Numbered from the stretch's first letter, positions 1 to 8,672 are shown. The stretch: DNA of 64,000 bases from Alloyangia pacifica (GCF_900116195.1 NZ_FOZW01000004.1:248001-312000), one strand, 5' to 3'. Notes: generated from the letters alone by a model not told the origin. Made by a program: numbers and translations.

Positions 1-1471
1 CGGTGTCGAGTTTGAAGTCCTCCGACACGCGCCCGTCGAAGATCAGCCCGCGGTTGGCATCCCCGGGGTCGACAAAGCGCACGGCGTCGCCGGTGATGAA
101 AAAGCCCTCGTCGTCGAAGGCTTCGGCGGTCTTTGCCGGGTCGTTGAAATAGCCCTGCATCACGTTGGGGCCCTTTACCCGGACCTCGCAGCGCATGTCC
201 TCGTCCGGGATCAGCTTTACCTCGACGCCGGGCAAGGGCACGCCGATTACCCCCGAGCGGCCGATCGGCTCGTGCACCATCAGGCAGGCGGGGGCGGTCT
301 CGGTCAGCCCCCAGCTCGAGATCATCATCGGCAGCCCGCCGCGGGCGTGAATGCAGAACTGCTCTAGCGCCTCCCAGACGTCCTGCGGCAGCGAGGCCCC
401 GGCGTAGAACAGCAGCTGCTGGTCCTTGAACAGATGCTGCTGCAGCGCCGGGTCGTCCTTGATCGCGCCGACCAGCATGTTCCAGCCCACCGGCACGTTG
501 AAGGCCAGCGTGCCGGGCCGGTCGGTGCGGTTCTTGAGCGTGGTCTCGAAGCCCTTGCCGGTGGGCTTGCCGCTGTCGATGGTCAGCGTGCCACCATGCG
601 CGAGCATCATGTTCACGTTGTGCGAGCCGCCGAAGACATGGTTCCACGGCAGCCAGTCGGTGATGCGCGGCGCGTGGTCCATCAGGAAGGGCAGGGCGAC
701 CTGCATCTGCACCTGGTTTACGCACATCATTCGGTGGGTGGTGAGCACGCCCTTGGGGTCGGAACTGGACCCGGAGGTGAACAGGATCTTCGCCAGCGTG
801 TCCGGGCCGACGGTGGCGTGCACCGCGTCGAGCTCGGGGCTTTCCTCGGTGGCCAGAAGGTCGGCCATCGAGGTGACAGGGCGGCCTGCCTCGCCGCGCG
901 CGGCGACCACCTCGACATCCGCGAGCTGCGGCAGGGCGAGGGCAGAGGCATAGCGCGTGGCGTCGTCGACGAAGGCGAGCTTGGGGGTCACCTTGTCGAG
1001 CACGTAGATCAGCCGGCCATGTGCCTCGGGGATCAGAGAGTATTGCTCGGCCAGAGGCACCACCGGCACGCCGATGTATTGCGCGGCCAGCGAGACCAGC
1101 AGGTGGTCGAGCCCATTGCCCGAGAGCATGGCGATCGTGTCACCCTGCCGCAGCCCGCGCACCAGCAGCGCCGAGGCGATGGCGCGGACTTGCTGCAGCA
1201 GCTCCTGATAGGTCACGTTGCGCCAGCCCGGGCCCTCGGTGGGGCGCTCCGAGACAGCGACGCGGTAGGGGGCCTCCTCGGCCCAGCGGTGCAGCCATGC
1301 GCCGGTGTTCGGCACCGCCTCGGGCAGATCGTAGCCCGAGCGCAGCAGGATGGTGCCGTCCTCGCGGTCCTCGCGCACGACCTTGTGCGGCACGTAGCGG
1401 GTCAGCGTGTGGCGGCGCGCCCAGTCGGCGCGGGCCTCGATCCCAGTCGGCGCGCGTTCGATGATGGTCAT
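1..1471 (-). CDS. fcs: Feruloyl-CoA synthase-like acid-CoA ligase (partial, C-terminus outside window)
   Basis: Adenylate-forming enzyme expected to activate a hydroxycinnamate-type acid with ATP and CoA in the cytoplasm. Seen: the P-loop FTSGSSSDPKG, a downstream WLPWNHVFGGSHNVN stretch that I associate with feruloyl-CoA synthases rather than general acyl-CoA ligases, WGLTET, and GYFNDPAKTAEAF leading to TGDA. The reading frame runs off the left edge, so the C-terminal lid domain with the catalytic lysine is not visible. I start at 1471 because AGGAGG lies 7 nt upstream; an ATG at 1477 sits too close to it. It is the last visible gene of a minus-strand operon with hydratase, dehydrogenase and TRAP genes. 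The exact acid is inferred. Confidence 0.75.
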   Translation of the reverse strand, partial: MTIIERAPTGIEARADWARRHTLTRYVPHKVVREDREDGTILLRSGYDLPEAVPNTGAWLHRWAEEAPYRVAVSERPTEGPGWRNVTYQELLQQVRAIASALLVRGLRQGDTIAMLSGNGLDHLLVSLAAQYIGVPVVPLAEQYSLIPEAHGRLIYVLDKVTPKLAFVDDATRYASALALPQLADVEVVAARGEAGRPVTSMADLLATEESPELDAVHATVGPDTLAKILFTSGSSSDPKGVLTTHRMMCVNQVQMQVALPFLMDHAPRITDWLPWNHVFGGSHNVNMMLAHGGTLTIDSGKPTGKGFETTLKNRTDRPGTLAFNVPVGWNMLVGAIKDDPALQQHLFKDQQLLFYAGASLPQDVWEALEQFCIHARGGLPMMISSWGLTETAPACLMVHEPIGRSGVIGVPLPGVEVKLIPDEDMRCEVRVKGPNVMQGYFNDPAKTAEAFDDEGFFITGDAVRFVDPGDANRGLIFDGRVSEDFKLDT

Positions 1472-1497
1472 GTCCATTCCTCCTCCCTCCGGTCGGT

Positions 1498-2271
1498 TCA
1501 GCGGAACACGGGTGCGCGTTTCTCGAGGAAGGCGTTCAGCCCCTCTTCGGCGTCCGGGGTGGTTTGCACCAGCGCGGCGCAAAGGCTCTCGGTGAAGAGA
1601 CCATCGCTGCGCGACATGTCGTTGATCCGGCTCAGGGCCTGCACCATGAAGTAGTTCGACATCGGCGCATTCCCGGCGATCTGCTCGGCCAGCTTGCGAG
1701 CCAGCGGAAGGGCCTCGCCTGCCTCGACGCTGTAATGGGTCAGTCCCAGCCGCAGCCCGTCTTCGGCACCGTATTTGCGCCCGGTCAGCATCATCTCGAC
1801 CATGCGATCCGCCCCGAGGATGCGCCCCACGCGCACCGAGGCGCCGCCGCCGACGAAGATGCCGCGCCGCCCCTCGGGCAGCTGGAAGATCACCGAAGGC
1901 TCGGCGATGCGCACATGGGTCGAGGCCGCCAGTTCCAGCCCGCCGCCGATCACCGCGCCCTCCATGGCCGAGATCGTCACCTTGCCGCCGAACTGGATCA
2001 TCTCCATCACCCGGTGCCAGTTGCGCGAATGGTAGACGCCGTCCTCGGCGCTGCGCGAGACGTGCTCCGAGAGATCGAGGCCGGAGCAGAAGTGCCCGCC
2101 CGCACCGGTCAGGATCACCACGCGAACCTCCTTGGGCAGGGTCACATAGGCGTTCTCCAGCGCCGCGATCAGCCCGTCGCTCATGGCGTTGCGCTTGTCG
2201 GTGCGGATCATGGTGATGGTGGCGATCTGGCCGTCCACCTCGGTGGTCAGGTACTTGGCGTGGTCAGACAT
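1498..2271 (-). CDS. Enoyl-CoA hydratase/isomerase (crotonase family)
   Basis: Crotonase-fold enzyme, about 257 aa from the chosen start. The first oxyanion-hole segment is HFCSGLDLSEH and the second is GAVIGGGLELAA. Both glutamates used by true hydratases appear present (GGGLELAA and QLPEGRRGIF). It probably hydrates the CoA thioester made by the neighbouring ligase; a hydratase/aldolase (feruloyl-CoA lyase) role is possible, but the adjacent HSD10-like dehydrogenase favours beta-oxidation. Start: AAGGAG lies 6 nt before the ATG at 2271. An in-frame ATG at 2307 overlaps the previous stop as ATGA but has no Shine-Dalgarno sequence. Confidence 0.85.
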   Translation of the reverse strand: MSDHAKYLTTEVDGQIATITMIRTDKRNAMSDGLIAALENAYVTLPKEVRVVILTGAGGHFCSGLDLSEHVSRSAEDGVYHSRNWHRVMEMIQFGGKVTISAMEGAVIGGGLELAASTHVRIAEPSVIFQLPEGRRGIFVGGGASVRVGRILGADRMVEMMLTGRKYGAEDGLRLGLTHYSVEAGEALPLARKLAEQIAGNAPMSNYFMVQALSRINDMSRSDGLFTESLCAALVQTTPDAEEGLNAFLEKRAPVFR

Positions 2272-2303
2272 GGCTATCTCCTTCGGGAACTTGGGGCGGG
2301 CGG

Positions 2304-3068
2304 TCATTTCGGGGCGAGCCGGACGGCGCTGTCGAGGCGAATGACCTCGCCGTTCAGCAGGGGATTCTGGATGATCTGCTGCACCAGCAGCGCGAACTCA
2401 TCGGGTTTGCCCATACGCGAGGGGAAGGGCAGGCCAGCCTCCAGCGCGGTGCGCGCCTCGGGCGGCAGTCCGGCGCTCATGGCGGTCTCGAAAAGCCCCG
2501 GCGCAATGGTCATCACGCGGATGCCGAAGCGCGCAAGCTCGCGCGCAGCGGGCAGGGTGAGCGAGGCGATCCCGCCCTTGGAGGCCGCATAGGCGGCCTG
2601 TCCGATCTGCCCGTCCTGATAGGCGACCGATGCGGTGTTGAGGATGATCCCCCGCGCGCCGTCCGCATCGACCGGCTCCAGCGCCGACATGGCGCGGGCG
2701 GCGTGGCTGAGCACGATGTAGCTGCCTAGGGTGTTGATCCTCAGCGTGCGCTCAAAGGCCTCGATGGGCAGCGAGCCGTCGCGGGGCAGGATGCGGGTGG
2801 CGGTGCCGATCCCGGCGCAATTGACCGCGATGCGGGGGGTGCCGAGCTTTTCGACGACCGTGGCGAAGGCGGCTTCCACAGCGGTGGCGTCCGAGACGTC
2901 GACTGCCACAGCCAGTCCGCCGATCTCTTCCGCGACGCGCTGGGCGGTTTCGACCGAGAGGTCCAGCACCGCAACCTTCGCGCCCTCTTCGGCCAGCCGC
3001 CGGGCGGTGGCCTCTCCGAGGCCGCTTCCGGCGCCGGTGACGAGGGCGATGGTTCCTTTGATGTCCAT
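2304..3068 (-). CDS. SDR-family 3-hydroxyacyl-CoA dehydrogenase (HSD17B10-like)
   Basis: Short-chain dehydrogenase of 254 aa. Seen: the cofactor motif TGAGSGLG near the N-terminus, an acidic residue after strand 2 (VLDLS) suggesting NAD preference, NCAG, catalytic serine in NTASVA, and YAASK. The C-terminal segments IRVMTIAPGLFETAM and NPLLNGEVIRLD closely match type-2 3-hydroxyacyl-CoA dehydrogenases (HSD10). It likely oxidises the 3-hydroxyacyl-CoA produced by the crotonase encoded just downstream, giving a 3-ketoacyl-CoA. No thiolase is visible in the window; it may lie beyond the left edge. It is 11 nt downstream of dctM. Confidence 0.85.
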   Translation of the reverse strand: MDIKGTIALVTGAGSGLGEATARRLAEEGAKVAVLDLSVETAQRVAEEIGGLAVAVDVSDATAVEAAFATVVEKLGTPRIAVNCAGIGTATRILPRDGSLPIEAFERTLRINTLGSYIVLSHAARAMSALEPVDADGARGIILNTASVAYQDGQIGQAAYAASKGGIASLTLPAARELARFGIRVMTIAPGLFETAMSAGLPPEARTALEAGLPFPSRMGKPDEFALLVQQIIQNPLLNGEVIRLDSAVRLAPK

Positions 3069-3079
3069 GGGTGAAATCC

Positions 3080-4360
3080 TCAGAAGAAGCCGCGGATCGC
3101 GAGCATGCCGCCGACCAGCACGAGGTCGGCGAGGATGAAGGGCACGATCCCCGCGAAGACCTGCTCCAGCCGCACGTAGTCGCGGGCGACCGAATGTATG
3201 ACAAAGACGTTGAGCCCCACCGGCGGTGTGATCATTCCGATCTCCAGCAGCTTGGCGACCAGCAGGCCGAACCACAGCTTGTCGACGCCGTGCTGGGCGA
3301 GGATCGGCAGGAACAAAGGCAGGGTCAGCAGCAGCGCGCCGATCGGTTCGAGGAACATGCCGAGGATCAGGTAGATCACCACGATCACCAGCAGCAGCGC
3401 GAAGGTGCCAAGGCCGAGACCTTCGACGAACATTCCCATCTGCATCGACAGGCCGGACATGGCCACGAGCCGGGTGAAGAGGTTCGCGCCGATGGCGATG
3501 ATGAAGAGCGCGCCCGAGGAGAGCAGCGTGTCGATCAGGCTTTCCTTGAAGTCGGCCCAGCTCAGCGAGCGACGTGCAATGCCGAGCAGCAGCGCGACGA
3601 AGCTGCCGAAGGCCCCCGCCTCTGTGGCGGTGAAGAAGCCGGTGAAGAGCCCGCCGAAGACTGCGCCGATGAGCAGCAGCACAGGCCAGATCTCGGCGGT
3701 CTTCTTCCAGCGATCCCCCATGGTGTAGGGCTCGGCGCGCGGCAGGCTCTCGGGGCTGCGCAGCCAGACCAGCAGCACCGCGCAGATGTAGAAGGCCAGC
3801 GAGGCAAGGCCGACGAAAAGCCCGCCGAGGAACAGGTCGTTGATCGATATCTCGGCCTGGATGCCGAAGAGGATCAGGATGATCGAGGGCGGGATCAGCG
3901 CGCCGATGGTGCCACCCGCGGCGACCGCGCCGGTGGCGATGCGCAGATCGTATTTCTGACGCGCCATCTCGGGCACCGCGATGCGGCCGATGGCGGCAGA
4001 GCAGGCGACCGAGGAGCCCGAGACCGCGGCAAAGCCCGAGGCACCGGCCAGCGAGGCGATCGCCAGTCCGCCGGGCAGCCAGCCCCACCAGACCCGCGCC
4101 GCCTCGAAGAGGCCGCGGGTGAGGCCGGAGTGATAGGCGATGTAGCCCATCAGCAGGAACATGGGGATCGAGCTGAGCGTCCAGCTGGCCGAGGTGGTGT
4201 AGGGGATGGTCGAGAGCATCGAGAGCGCCGGGCGGATGCCTGCGACAGCCCAGATGCCGACGAAAGAGACGAGGATCAGGCTGGCGGCGATGGGCACGCG
4301 CAGGCCGATCAGGACCAGCAGGGCAGCGAGGGCCAGAATGCCGATGGTGACGGGATCCAT
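3080..4360 (-). CDS. dctM: TRAP transporter large permease, DctM subunit
   Basis: Very hydrophobic 426-aa inner-membrane protein with about a dozen predicted helices, the length and pattern of the TRAP large permease. Recognisable stretches include GASGFAAVSGSS, GTIGALIPPSI and MITPPVGLNVFV. With the small permease and periplasmic binding protein encoded immediately upstream it forms a sodium-driven carboxylate importer. Its start overlaps the dctQ stop as ATGA, so the two are translationally coupled. The operon context suggests an aromatic or phenylpropenoid acid substrate, as for TarPQM-type systems; this is inference. Confidence 0.92.
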   Translation of the reverse strand: MDPVTIGILALAALLVLIGLRVPIAASLILVSFVGIWAVAGIRPALSMLSTIPYTTSASWTLSSIPMFLLMGYIAYHSGLTRGLFEAARVWWGWLPGGLAIASLAGASGFAAVSGSSVACSAAIGRIAVPEMARQKYDLRIATGAVAAGGTIGALIPPSIILILFGIQAEISINDLFLGGLFVGLASLAFYICAVLLVWLRSPESLPRAEPYTMGDRWKKTAEIWPVLLLIGAVFGGLFTGFFTATEAGAFGSFVALLLGIARRSLSWADFKESLIDTLLSSGALFIIAIGANLFTRLVAMSGLSMQMGMFVEGLGLGTFALLLVIVVIYLILGMFLEPIGALLLTLPLFLPILAQHGVDKLWFGLLVAKLLEIGMITPPVGLNVFVIHSVARDYVRLEQVFAGIVPFILADLVLVGGMLAIRGFF

Positions 4361-4908
4361 CAGATGTCCTCCCCGGAATTGGAAATGTCTTCGAGGGCGC
4401 CGACGGGGTCGTGGTCATGCTCGCCGAAGCGGCCGGTCAGCACTTCGTAAATGCGGATCGCCATGATCAGCAGGGCGAGGGCGAAGGAAATCGGCAGGAT
4501 CCAGTAGCTCGGCCAGGTGACGAAGCGCAGCGTGCCGGCCTCGATGTAGGCACCGCGCGACATCTGGCGCATCGCCTCGAGGCTGGAGCCGTAGGTCAGC
4601 ACCGCCAGCACCGCGGCGAAGATGCCGAAGCCGAGCAGCTGCACCAGTTTCAGCGGCGTGCCGGTCAGCGTCTGGGTGAAGACCGTCGCCTCGATGTGAC
4701 GGCGTTTCAGCTCGGTCAGTGCAAGCGGCAGCACGCTGACGGCGACCATGTAGTATTTGCCGACGAGATCGGCGGTGGCGGGAAAACCGGCGCCGAGGAA
4801 GGCGCGCATGAAGACGTCCACCACGACCTGCATCATCATCGCCAGCAGCACGAGGCCGCCCAATACCATACTGATCCGCGCCACGGCGGTCTCAATCGGG
4901 GTCAGCAT
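4360..4908 (-). CDS. dctQ: TRAP transporter small permease, DctQ subunit
   Basis: About 182 aa with four predicted membrane helices, the first at roughly residues 12-35 (VLGGLVLLAMMMQVVVDVF), typical of DctQ. The start at 4908 is chosen because GGAGG precedes it by about 6 nt; an upstream ATG at 4959 would add 17 residues with no signal. It sits between the binding-protein gene and the large permease and overlaps the latter by 4 nt. Confidence 0.88.
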   Translation of the reverse strand: MLTPIETAVARISMVLGGLVLLAMMMQVVVDVFMRAFLGAGFPATADLVGKYYMVAVSVLPLALTELKRRHIEATVFTQTLTGTPLKLVQLLGFGIFAAVLAVLTYGSSLEAMRQMSRGAYIEAGTLRFVTWPSYWILPISFALALLIMAIRIYEVLTGRFGEHDHDPVGALEDISNSGEDI

Positions 4909-4987
4909 CCGATCCTCCGGGGACTGAGGGGGGAAAGTTCGGTAGGGGGCGCGCGCCACTGGGAGCGACGGCGCGCGCCGGTCGGGC

Positions 4988-6091
4988 TCAGCTGCCGTAG
5001 GAGGTCAGGTCGATCTTCGACCAGATTTCCTCGGTACGCAGCGCGCCCAGGTCTTCGGGGGACATGCCGGGGGTGACCAGCCCTTCCCACTTGTCGATCA
5101 GCGCCTTGTAGCGGTCGATCTTGGTCTGCGCGTCGCTCACGCCGCGGTCCTCGAGGATCGAGGCGGCGTTGGCGAGGCGGTCGGCGTTGAAGGTGTCGCG
5201 GGCGTCGATCAGGCTCTGGTCGGGCTCGATGAATTCGACCATGTCGCCAGCGCGCACTTCTTCGATCTGCCGGTCGAAGCCGGCCATGCCCGCGGCGATG
5301 CCGTATTGCGCCGCCGTGGCCAGCGCCATGCGGTCATCGGCATCCATGCGGTCCCAGAGCATCGTGCTCGCGGTGGTGATCGCCGCGCCATTGAACACGC
5401 CCTGCTCGATCTCGGTCACATAGCCCACCACGTCGCCGAGACGGTTGGCGATGATCTCGTGCGGCGAGGAGAAGGTGGCGTCGATCACGCCCTGGCTGAG
5501 GCTCTCGAACAGCTCGGACGAGGGCATCTGCACCGGTGCGCCGCCGACGCTTTCGATGAAGGCGGCGTAGAAGGGCGAGCCCGAGCGCACCTTGAGACCG
5601 GCCATGTCGTCGAGCGTCTTCACCGGCTTGGTCGACAGCAGGTCATAGAGCGGCGTAGTGTCGGAACCGAGGTAGATCTGGCCGTTGCGGGTGAATTCCG
5701 CCTGGCAGGGCTCGCAGGTGGCGATGTACTCGGTCACCGCCGAGCTGATCACTGCGGCGCTAGAGCCAAGCATCGACAGTTCCGAAACCAGCACGCTGTC
5801 GGGGTACTCGGCGACGAAATAGGGCATCAGCAGTGCGCCGAACTCGGTCACGCCGTCGCGCAGGCCGGTGGACATCTCGTTGGGCGCGACCAGCCCCGAG
5901 GGCGTGTCCTGACCCGTCCAGCGCCCGTCGGTCAGCTCTTCGAGCTTCTTGAACATCGTCGGATAGACGTCCTTGGCGACGGCGTGATTGGGGCCGAAGC
6001 CGCTGGTGGCGCGGATGGTGTCGGCAGAGGCGCCGACAGCCAGCGCGGAAATCGAGCAGGCGAGCAGAGTCGCCGCAAAACGCGTTTTCAT
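4988..6091 (-). CDS. dctP: TRAP transporter periplasmic substrate-binding protein, DctP type
   Basis: 367-aa binding protein. A signal peptide occupies about residues 1-23 (MKTRFAATLL, hydrophobic core, cut after ASA). The body carries the family's SELFESLSQGVIDA region in which a central helix lines the ligand pocket. The start at 6091 has GGGAGG about 7 nt upstream. The protein contains a CEPC pair, unusual in this family and possibly a disulfide. It is the first transporter gene after the MarR regulator and shares an operon with CoA-ligase and beta-oxidation genes, so the ligand is probably an aromatic carboxylate. Confidence 0.88.
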   Translation of the reverse strand: MKTRFAATLLACSISALAVGASADTIRATSGFGPNHAVAKDVYPTMFKKLEELTDGRWTGQDTPSGLVAPNEMSTGLRDGVTEFGALLMPYFVAEYPDSVLVSELSMLGSSAAVISSAVTEYIATCEPCQAEFTRNGQIYLGSDTTPLYDLLSTKPVKTLDDMAGLKVRSGSPFYAAFIESVGGAPVQMPSSELFESLSQGVIDATFSSPHEIIANRLGDVVGYVTEIEQGVFNGAAITTASTMLWDRMDADDRMALATAAQYGIAAGMAGFDRQIEEVRAGDMVEFIEPDQSLIDARDTFNADRLANAASILEDRGVSDAQTKIDRYKALIDKWEGLVTPGMSPEDLGALRTEEIWSKIDLTSYGS

Positions 6092-6149
6092 GGTTATCCT
6101 CCCTGGAAACTGATCGCGGCCGGCCTCCTCTGCCGCCCGCGGCATTCGT

Positions 6150-6623
6150 TCAGCGCGCTTTGTCCTCGAGCCGTTGCAGAACGGCCATCAGATGCGCGCG
6201 GTCCTTGTCGTCGAGCCGGCCGATGATCTGGTCCTCGGCCGTTCTCACCTTCTCGGCGGCCCGGTCGCGCAGGCGCCGTCCGCGAAGCGTCGCCGTCAGC
6301 GCGTAGCGCCGGCGGTCGGTGGGAACTTTCTTGCGGGTAATGAGGCCGCGCTGCTCCAGCTCGTCGATGATCACGACGAGGTTGGAGCGTTCCATCTGTA
6401 GGGCATCCGCAAGCTCCGACTGCACGATCCCGGTGTTGTCGGCGATGATCGACAGGCACGAGAAGCTGACCACCCGCAGGTCGTCCTCGGCCAGCACGCG
6501 CTGCGCCTCGGGCTGGATCTGCATGTAGGCGCGTTTCAGCCGGTATCCGATCAGATCGCCAAGCACCGTGTCCTCCACAGTCGGCCTGCCACGGTCGTCG
6601 GAATGGTCGTCTGTCTGCGGCAT
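6150..6623 (-). CDS. MarR-family transcriptional regulator (CouR/FerC-like by context)
   Basis: 157-aa winged-helix regulator. Recognition region around QSELADALQMERSNLVVIIDELEQRG, followed by the wing KKVPTDRRRYALT. AGGAGG lies 7 nt before the ATG at 6623. It is the promoter-proximal gene of a seven-gene minus-strand operon with TRAP transporter, HSD10-like dehydrogenase, hydratase and feruloyl-CoA-synthase-like ligase. Known regulators in this setting (CouR, FerC) are MarR proteins released from DNA by hydroxycinnamoyl-CoA thioesters; the same logic is inferred here. A perfect palindrome lies just upstream. Confidence 0.85.
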   Translation of the reverse strand: MPQTDDHSDDRGRPTVEDTVLGDLIGYRLKRAYMQIQPEAQRVLAEDDLRVVSFSCLSIIADNTGIVQSELADALQMERSNLVVIIDELEQRGLITRKKVPTDRRRYALTATLRGRRLRDRAAEKVRTAEDQIIGRLDDKDRAHLMAVLQRLEDKAR

Positions 6624-6654
6624 GGGTTCCTCCTGTCCAAAACGGTATGGAGGA

Positions 6655-6679
6655 TAATAGTTATAGTCAATAACTATTA
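6655..6679. promoter_or_regulatory. Perfect 10-bp inverted repeat, probable MarR operator
   Basis: TAATAGTTAT and ATAACTATTA are exact reverse complements separated by 5 nt (AGTCA). The site is about 32 bp upstream of the marR start, in a strikingly AT-rich patch between GC-rich genes. Its size and symmetry suit a MarR dimer, so autoregulation of the marR-TRAP-fcs operon is inferred. Confidence 0.7.
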
Positions 6680-6704
6680 ATTCGAAGCGGGACTTTGGGT
6701 TTTT

Positions 6705-6730
6705 CGGGCCGCCGCGGGGACGGCGGCCCG
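6705..6730. terminator. GC-rich hairpin after the flavin monooxygenase gene
   Basis: CGGGCCGCCG and CGGCGGCCCG form a perfect 10-bp stem with a 6-nt loop, just downstream of the stop at 6746. In the direction of transcription (minus) it is followed by A residues, not a U-tract. It may block read-through or stabilise the 3' end rather than act as a textbook intrinsic terminator. Confidence 0.4.
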
Positions 6731-6745
6731 AGGGCTTCCATGGGG

Positions 6746-8605
6746 TTACGCAGGGAGCAGGAAGCCTTTGAGGAAATGGGATATTTCTTCGTGGGCTTCG
6801 AGGGGCAGAACCTGCGCCAGATACTGATCCGGGCGCAGGAGGAGGAGCGCGCCGCGCGCCCGGTCGATGCCGCGAAGGTCGAAAATATCGGGGCCGTTCG
6901 TCGCCGGGCAGAAGACCTTTTCGTAGTCGGTCAGCCCGTGACATCCCTTCTTCGGCAAGAGCGCGGGCGGCAGGTCCCCGAGCCGAATCTCGCGATGGGG
7001 AGTCTGGAAGACCGCGCGCAGGTCGATGACGCTGTCCGGGTCGTCGCCGCTGGGTGTGAAACCCGCGATCGCCGGCTCCAGCGCGGCGCAGAGCCGCGCG
7101 ACCGCGCCGCCCGGCAGTCCCTTGTCGCCTGCCGGTGCGAAGGCCAGCACCCGCCAGCGTCCGTCGGCCTTGAAGGCATGGCCGAGCTGCATGGGTTTCG
7201 CGTCCGCCAGCCGCACCACCGGGGCCGAGTGGAAGCGCTTGCCCACCAGCTGCCCGGCGGCGAGCGCCTGATGGTCGCTGTCGCCGGTGATCAGCGAGGG
7301 ATCGTAGCGCGTTTCAACCCCGGCGGTGTAGCGACCGTGCTGCTTGAAATAGCGCTGGAATTGCGCGGCCTCGGCGTCGTCCTTCGGTTTGGCGCTGAAC
7401 AGGCGGGCCATGTCGCGGTCGAAGTCGATCAGCTCCTTGGCCTTGGCGCGGCGCTCTTCGGAATAGGTGTCCAGCAGGGAGGGGGCCGCACGTCCGCGCA
7501 GCACGGCGGCAAGCTTCCAGCCGAGGTTGAAGGTGTCGGCCATGCTGACGTTCATCCCCTGTCCGGCCTTGGGGCTATGGGTGTGGCAGGCATCCCCGGC
7601 AATGAAGATGCGCGGGCTGCGGGCGCCGCGCTCGGCTTCGGGCACGTCGTCAAAGGCGTCGCAGACCCGCTGGCCGATCTCGTAGGCCGACCACCAGGCG
7701 ACCTCTTTCACGTCGAGCGCATAGGGGGCGAGGATCGCCTGCGCCTTGGCGATCAGCAGCTCGGCGCTCACATCGCGGTCGGCGGCCCGTTCATCGCCGC
7801 GCAGCTCGTCGAGCTCGATGTACATGCGTACCATGTAGCCGCCCTCGCGGGGGATGATCAGAACGCTGCCCTGGCCCTCGGACTGGATCGCCGCCTTGAG
7901 ACGGATGTCGGGAAAATCGGTGACCGGCAGCACGTCCATCACGCCCCAGAGCTGGCGCGCCGATTCGCCCTTCAGCGCGTGGCCCATGGAGGCGCGCACC
8001 GTGCTGCGGGCACCATCGCAGCCGACGACATAGCGGGCGCGGATGGTCTCGGTGCCTGTCCCGTCGAGGCATTTGAACGTTGCCTGCATCGGGTGGTCGG
8101 GATCGCCGCTCCCGGTCAGCTCCACCAGCTCGCGGTTGTAGTCCGGCGTCAGTCGGCGCGGCGAATTGCGCATGATCTCGAGGTAGAAGTCATGCACCCG
8201 CGCCTGGTTGAGGATCACGTGCGGCATTTCCGACAGGTCGTCCTCGACATCCTGAATACGGTCGGCGCGATGCAGGGTGCCCTCGGCTCCGGGGCGCCAG
8301 AAGGCGACTTCGTTGACCCAGTAGCCCTCTTTCGTGACCTTCTCGGCAAAGCCGAAGGCCTCGAACATCTCGACCGAGCGGCAGGCGATGCCGTCGGCCT
8401 GGCCGACCTCCAGCGGGCCGGGCTTGCGCTCGGTGATCCGCACCGAGATCTCGGGGAAGGCCGAGAGCTGGGCTGCCAGCGTCAGCCCCGCCGGACCGCA
8501 GCCGACGATCAGCACGTCGACGTCTTGGGTCTTCTCGCCTGCGCCGGGATGCGCGTCGGCAACGGCGGGATCCCCGCTGCGAAATCCGTTCAGGTGAAAC
8601 TGCAT
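6746..8605 (-). CDS. FAD-dependent aromatic monooxygenase (phenol 2-monooxygenase / 3-hydroxybenzoate 4-monooxygenase type)
   Basis: 619-aa group A flavin hydroxylase. FAD-binding GxGxxG appears as IVGCGPAGLTLA near residue 33; VVGCDGARSTVR is the DG motif; FIAGDACHTHSPKAGQGMN is the GD motif. A C-terminal thioredoxin-like extension of roughly 170 residues (LVGKRFHSAPVVRLAD onward) matches the phenol hydroxylase/MobA subgroup rather than the shorter p-hydroxybenzoate hydroxylases. It should hydroxylate a phenolic ring with NAD(P)H and O2. It diverges from a MarR gene and is upstream of the phenylpropenoid operon, which fits a role in lower aromatic degradation. The ring substrate cannot be read from sequence. 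Confidence 0.82.
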   Translation of the reverse strand: MQFHLNGFRSGDPAVADAHPGAGEKTQDVDVLIVGCGPAGLTLAAQLSAFPEISVRITERKPGPLEVGQADGIACRSVEMFEAFGFAEKVTKEGYWVNEVAFWRPGAEGTLHRADRIQDVEDDLSEMPHVILNQARVHDFYLEIMRNSPRRLTPDYNRELVELTGSGDPDHPMQATFKCLDGTGTETIRARYVVGCDGARSTVRASMGHALKGESARQLWGVMDVLPVTDFPDIRLKAAIQSEGQGSVLIIPREGGYMVRMYIELDELRGDERAADRDVSAELLIAKAQAILAPYALDVKEVAWWSAYEIGQRVCDAFDDVPEAERGARSPRIFIAGDACHTHSPKAGQGMNVSMADTFNLGWKLAAVLRGRAAPSLLDTYSEERRAKAKELIDFDRDMARLFSAKPKDDAEAAQFQRYFKQHGRYTAGVETRYDPSLITGDSDHQALAAGQLVGKRFHSAPVVRLADAKPMQLGHAFKADGRWRVLAFAPAGDKGLPGGAVARLCAALEPAIAGFTPSGDDPDSVIDLRAVFQTPHREIRLGDLPPALLPKKGCHGLTDYEKVFCPATNGPDIFDLRGIDRARGALLLLRPDQYLAQVLPLEAHEEISHFLKGFLLPA

Positions 8606-8625
8606 GGCCTGGTCCTCCCAACTTA

Positions 8626-8644
8626 GTAAGTATACGTATTATAT
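8626..8644. promoter_or_regulatory. 19-bp box 1 between flavin monooxygenase and marR
   Basis: GTAAGTATACGTATTATAT, with an ATACGTAT palindromic core. It recurs with one mismatch at 8673-8691. It is 21 bp upstream of the monooxygenase start, in the shared divergent promoter, so it is a probable operator of the MarR protein encoded at 8708. Confidence 0.65.
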
Positions 8645-8672
8645 TCCTCTGGTGTCGCTTGGAGTCAATATG

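Noticed and set aside
434-1654. Long plus-strand reading frame (406 aa) over the fcs/ECH region
   Set aside because: Rich in His/Arg/Gly with no family features. It is antisense to clear CoA-ligase and crotonase sequences; a GC-skewed shadow frame.
3069-4418. 704-aa frame that fuses an Arg/Pro-rich segment to the SDR protein
   Set aside because: Only the last 254 residues (start 3068) are protein-like; the upstream part is an alternative frame of dctM.
6705-6730. GC hairpin considered as a standard rho-independent terminator
   Set aside because: The strand that would be transcribed has A, not U, after the stem; kept only as a low-confidence terminator-like hairpin.
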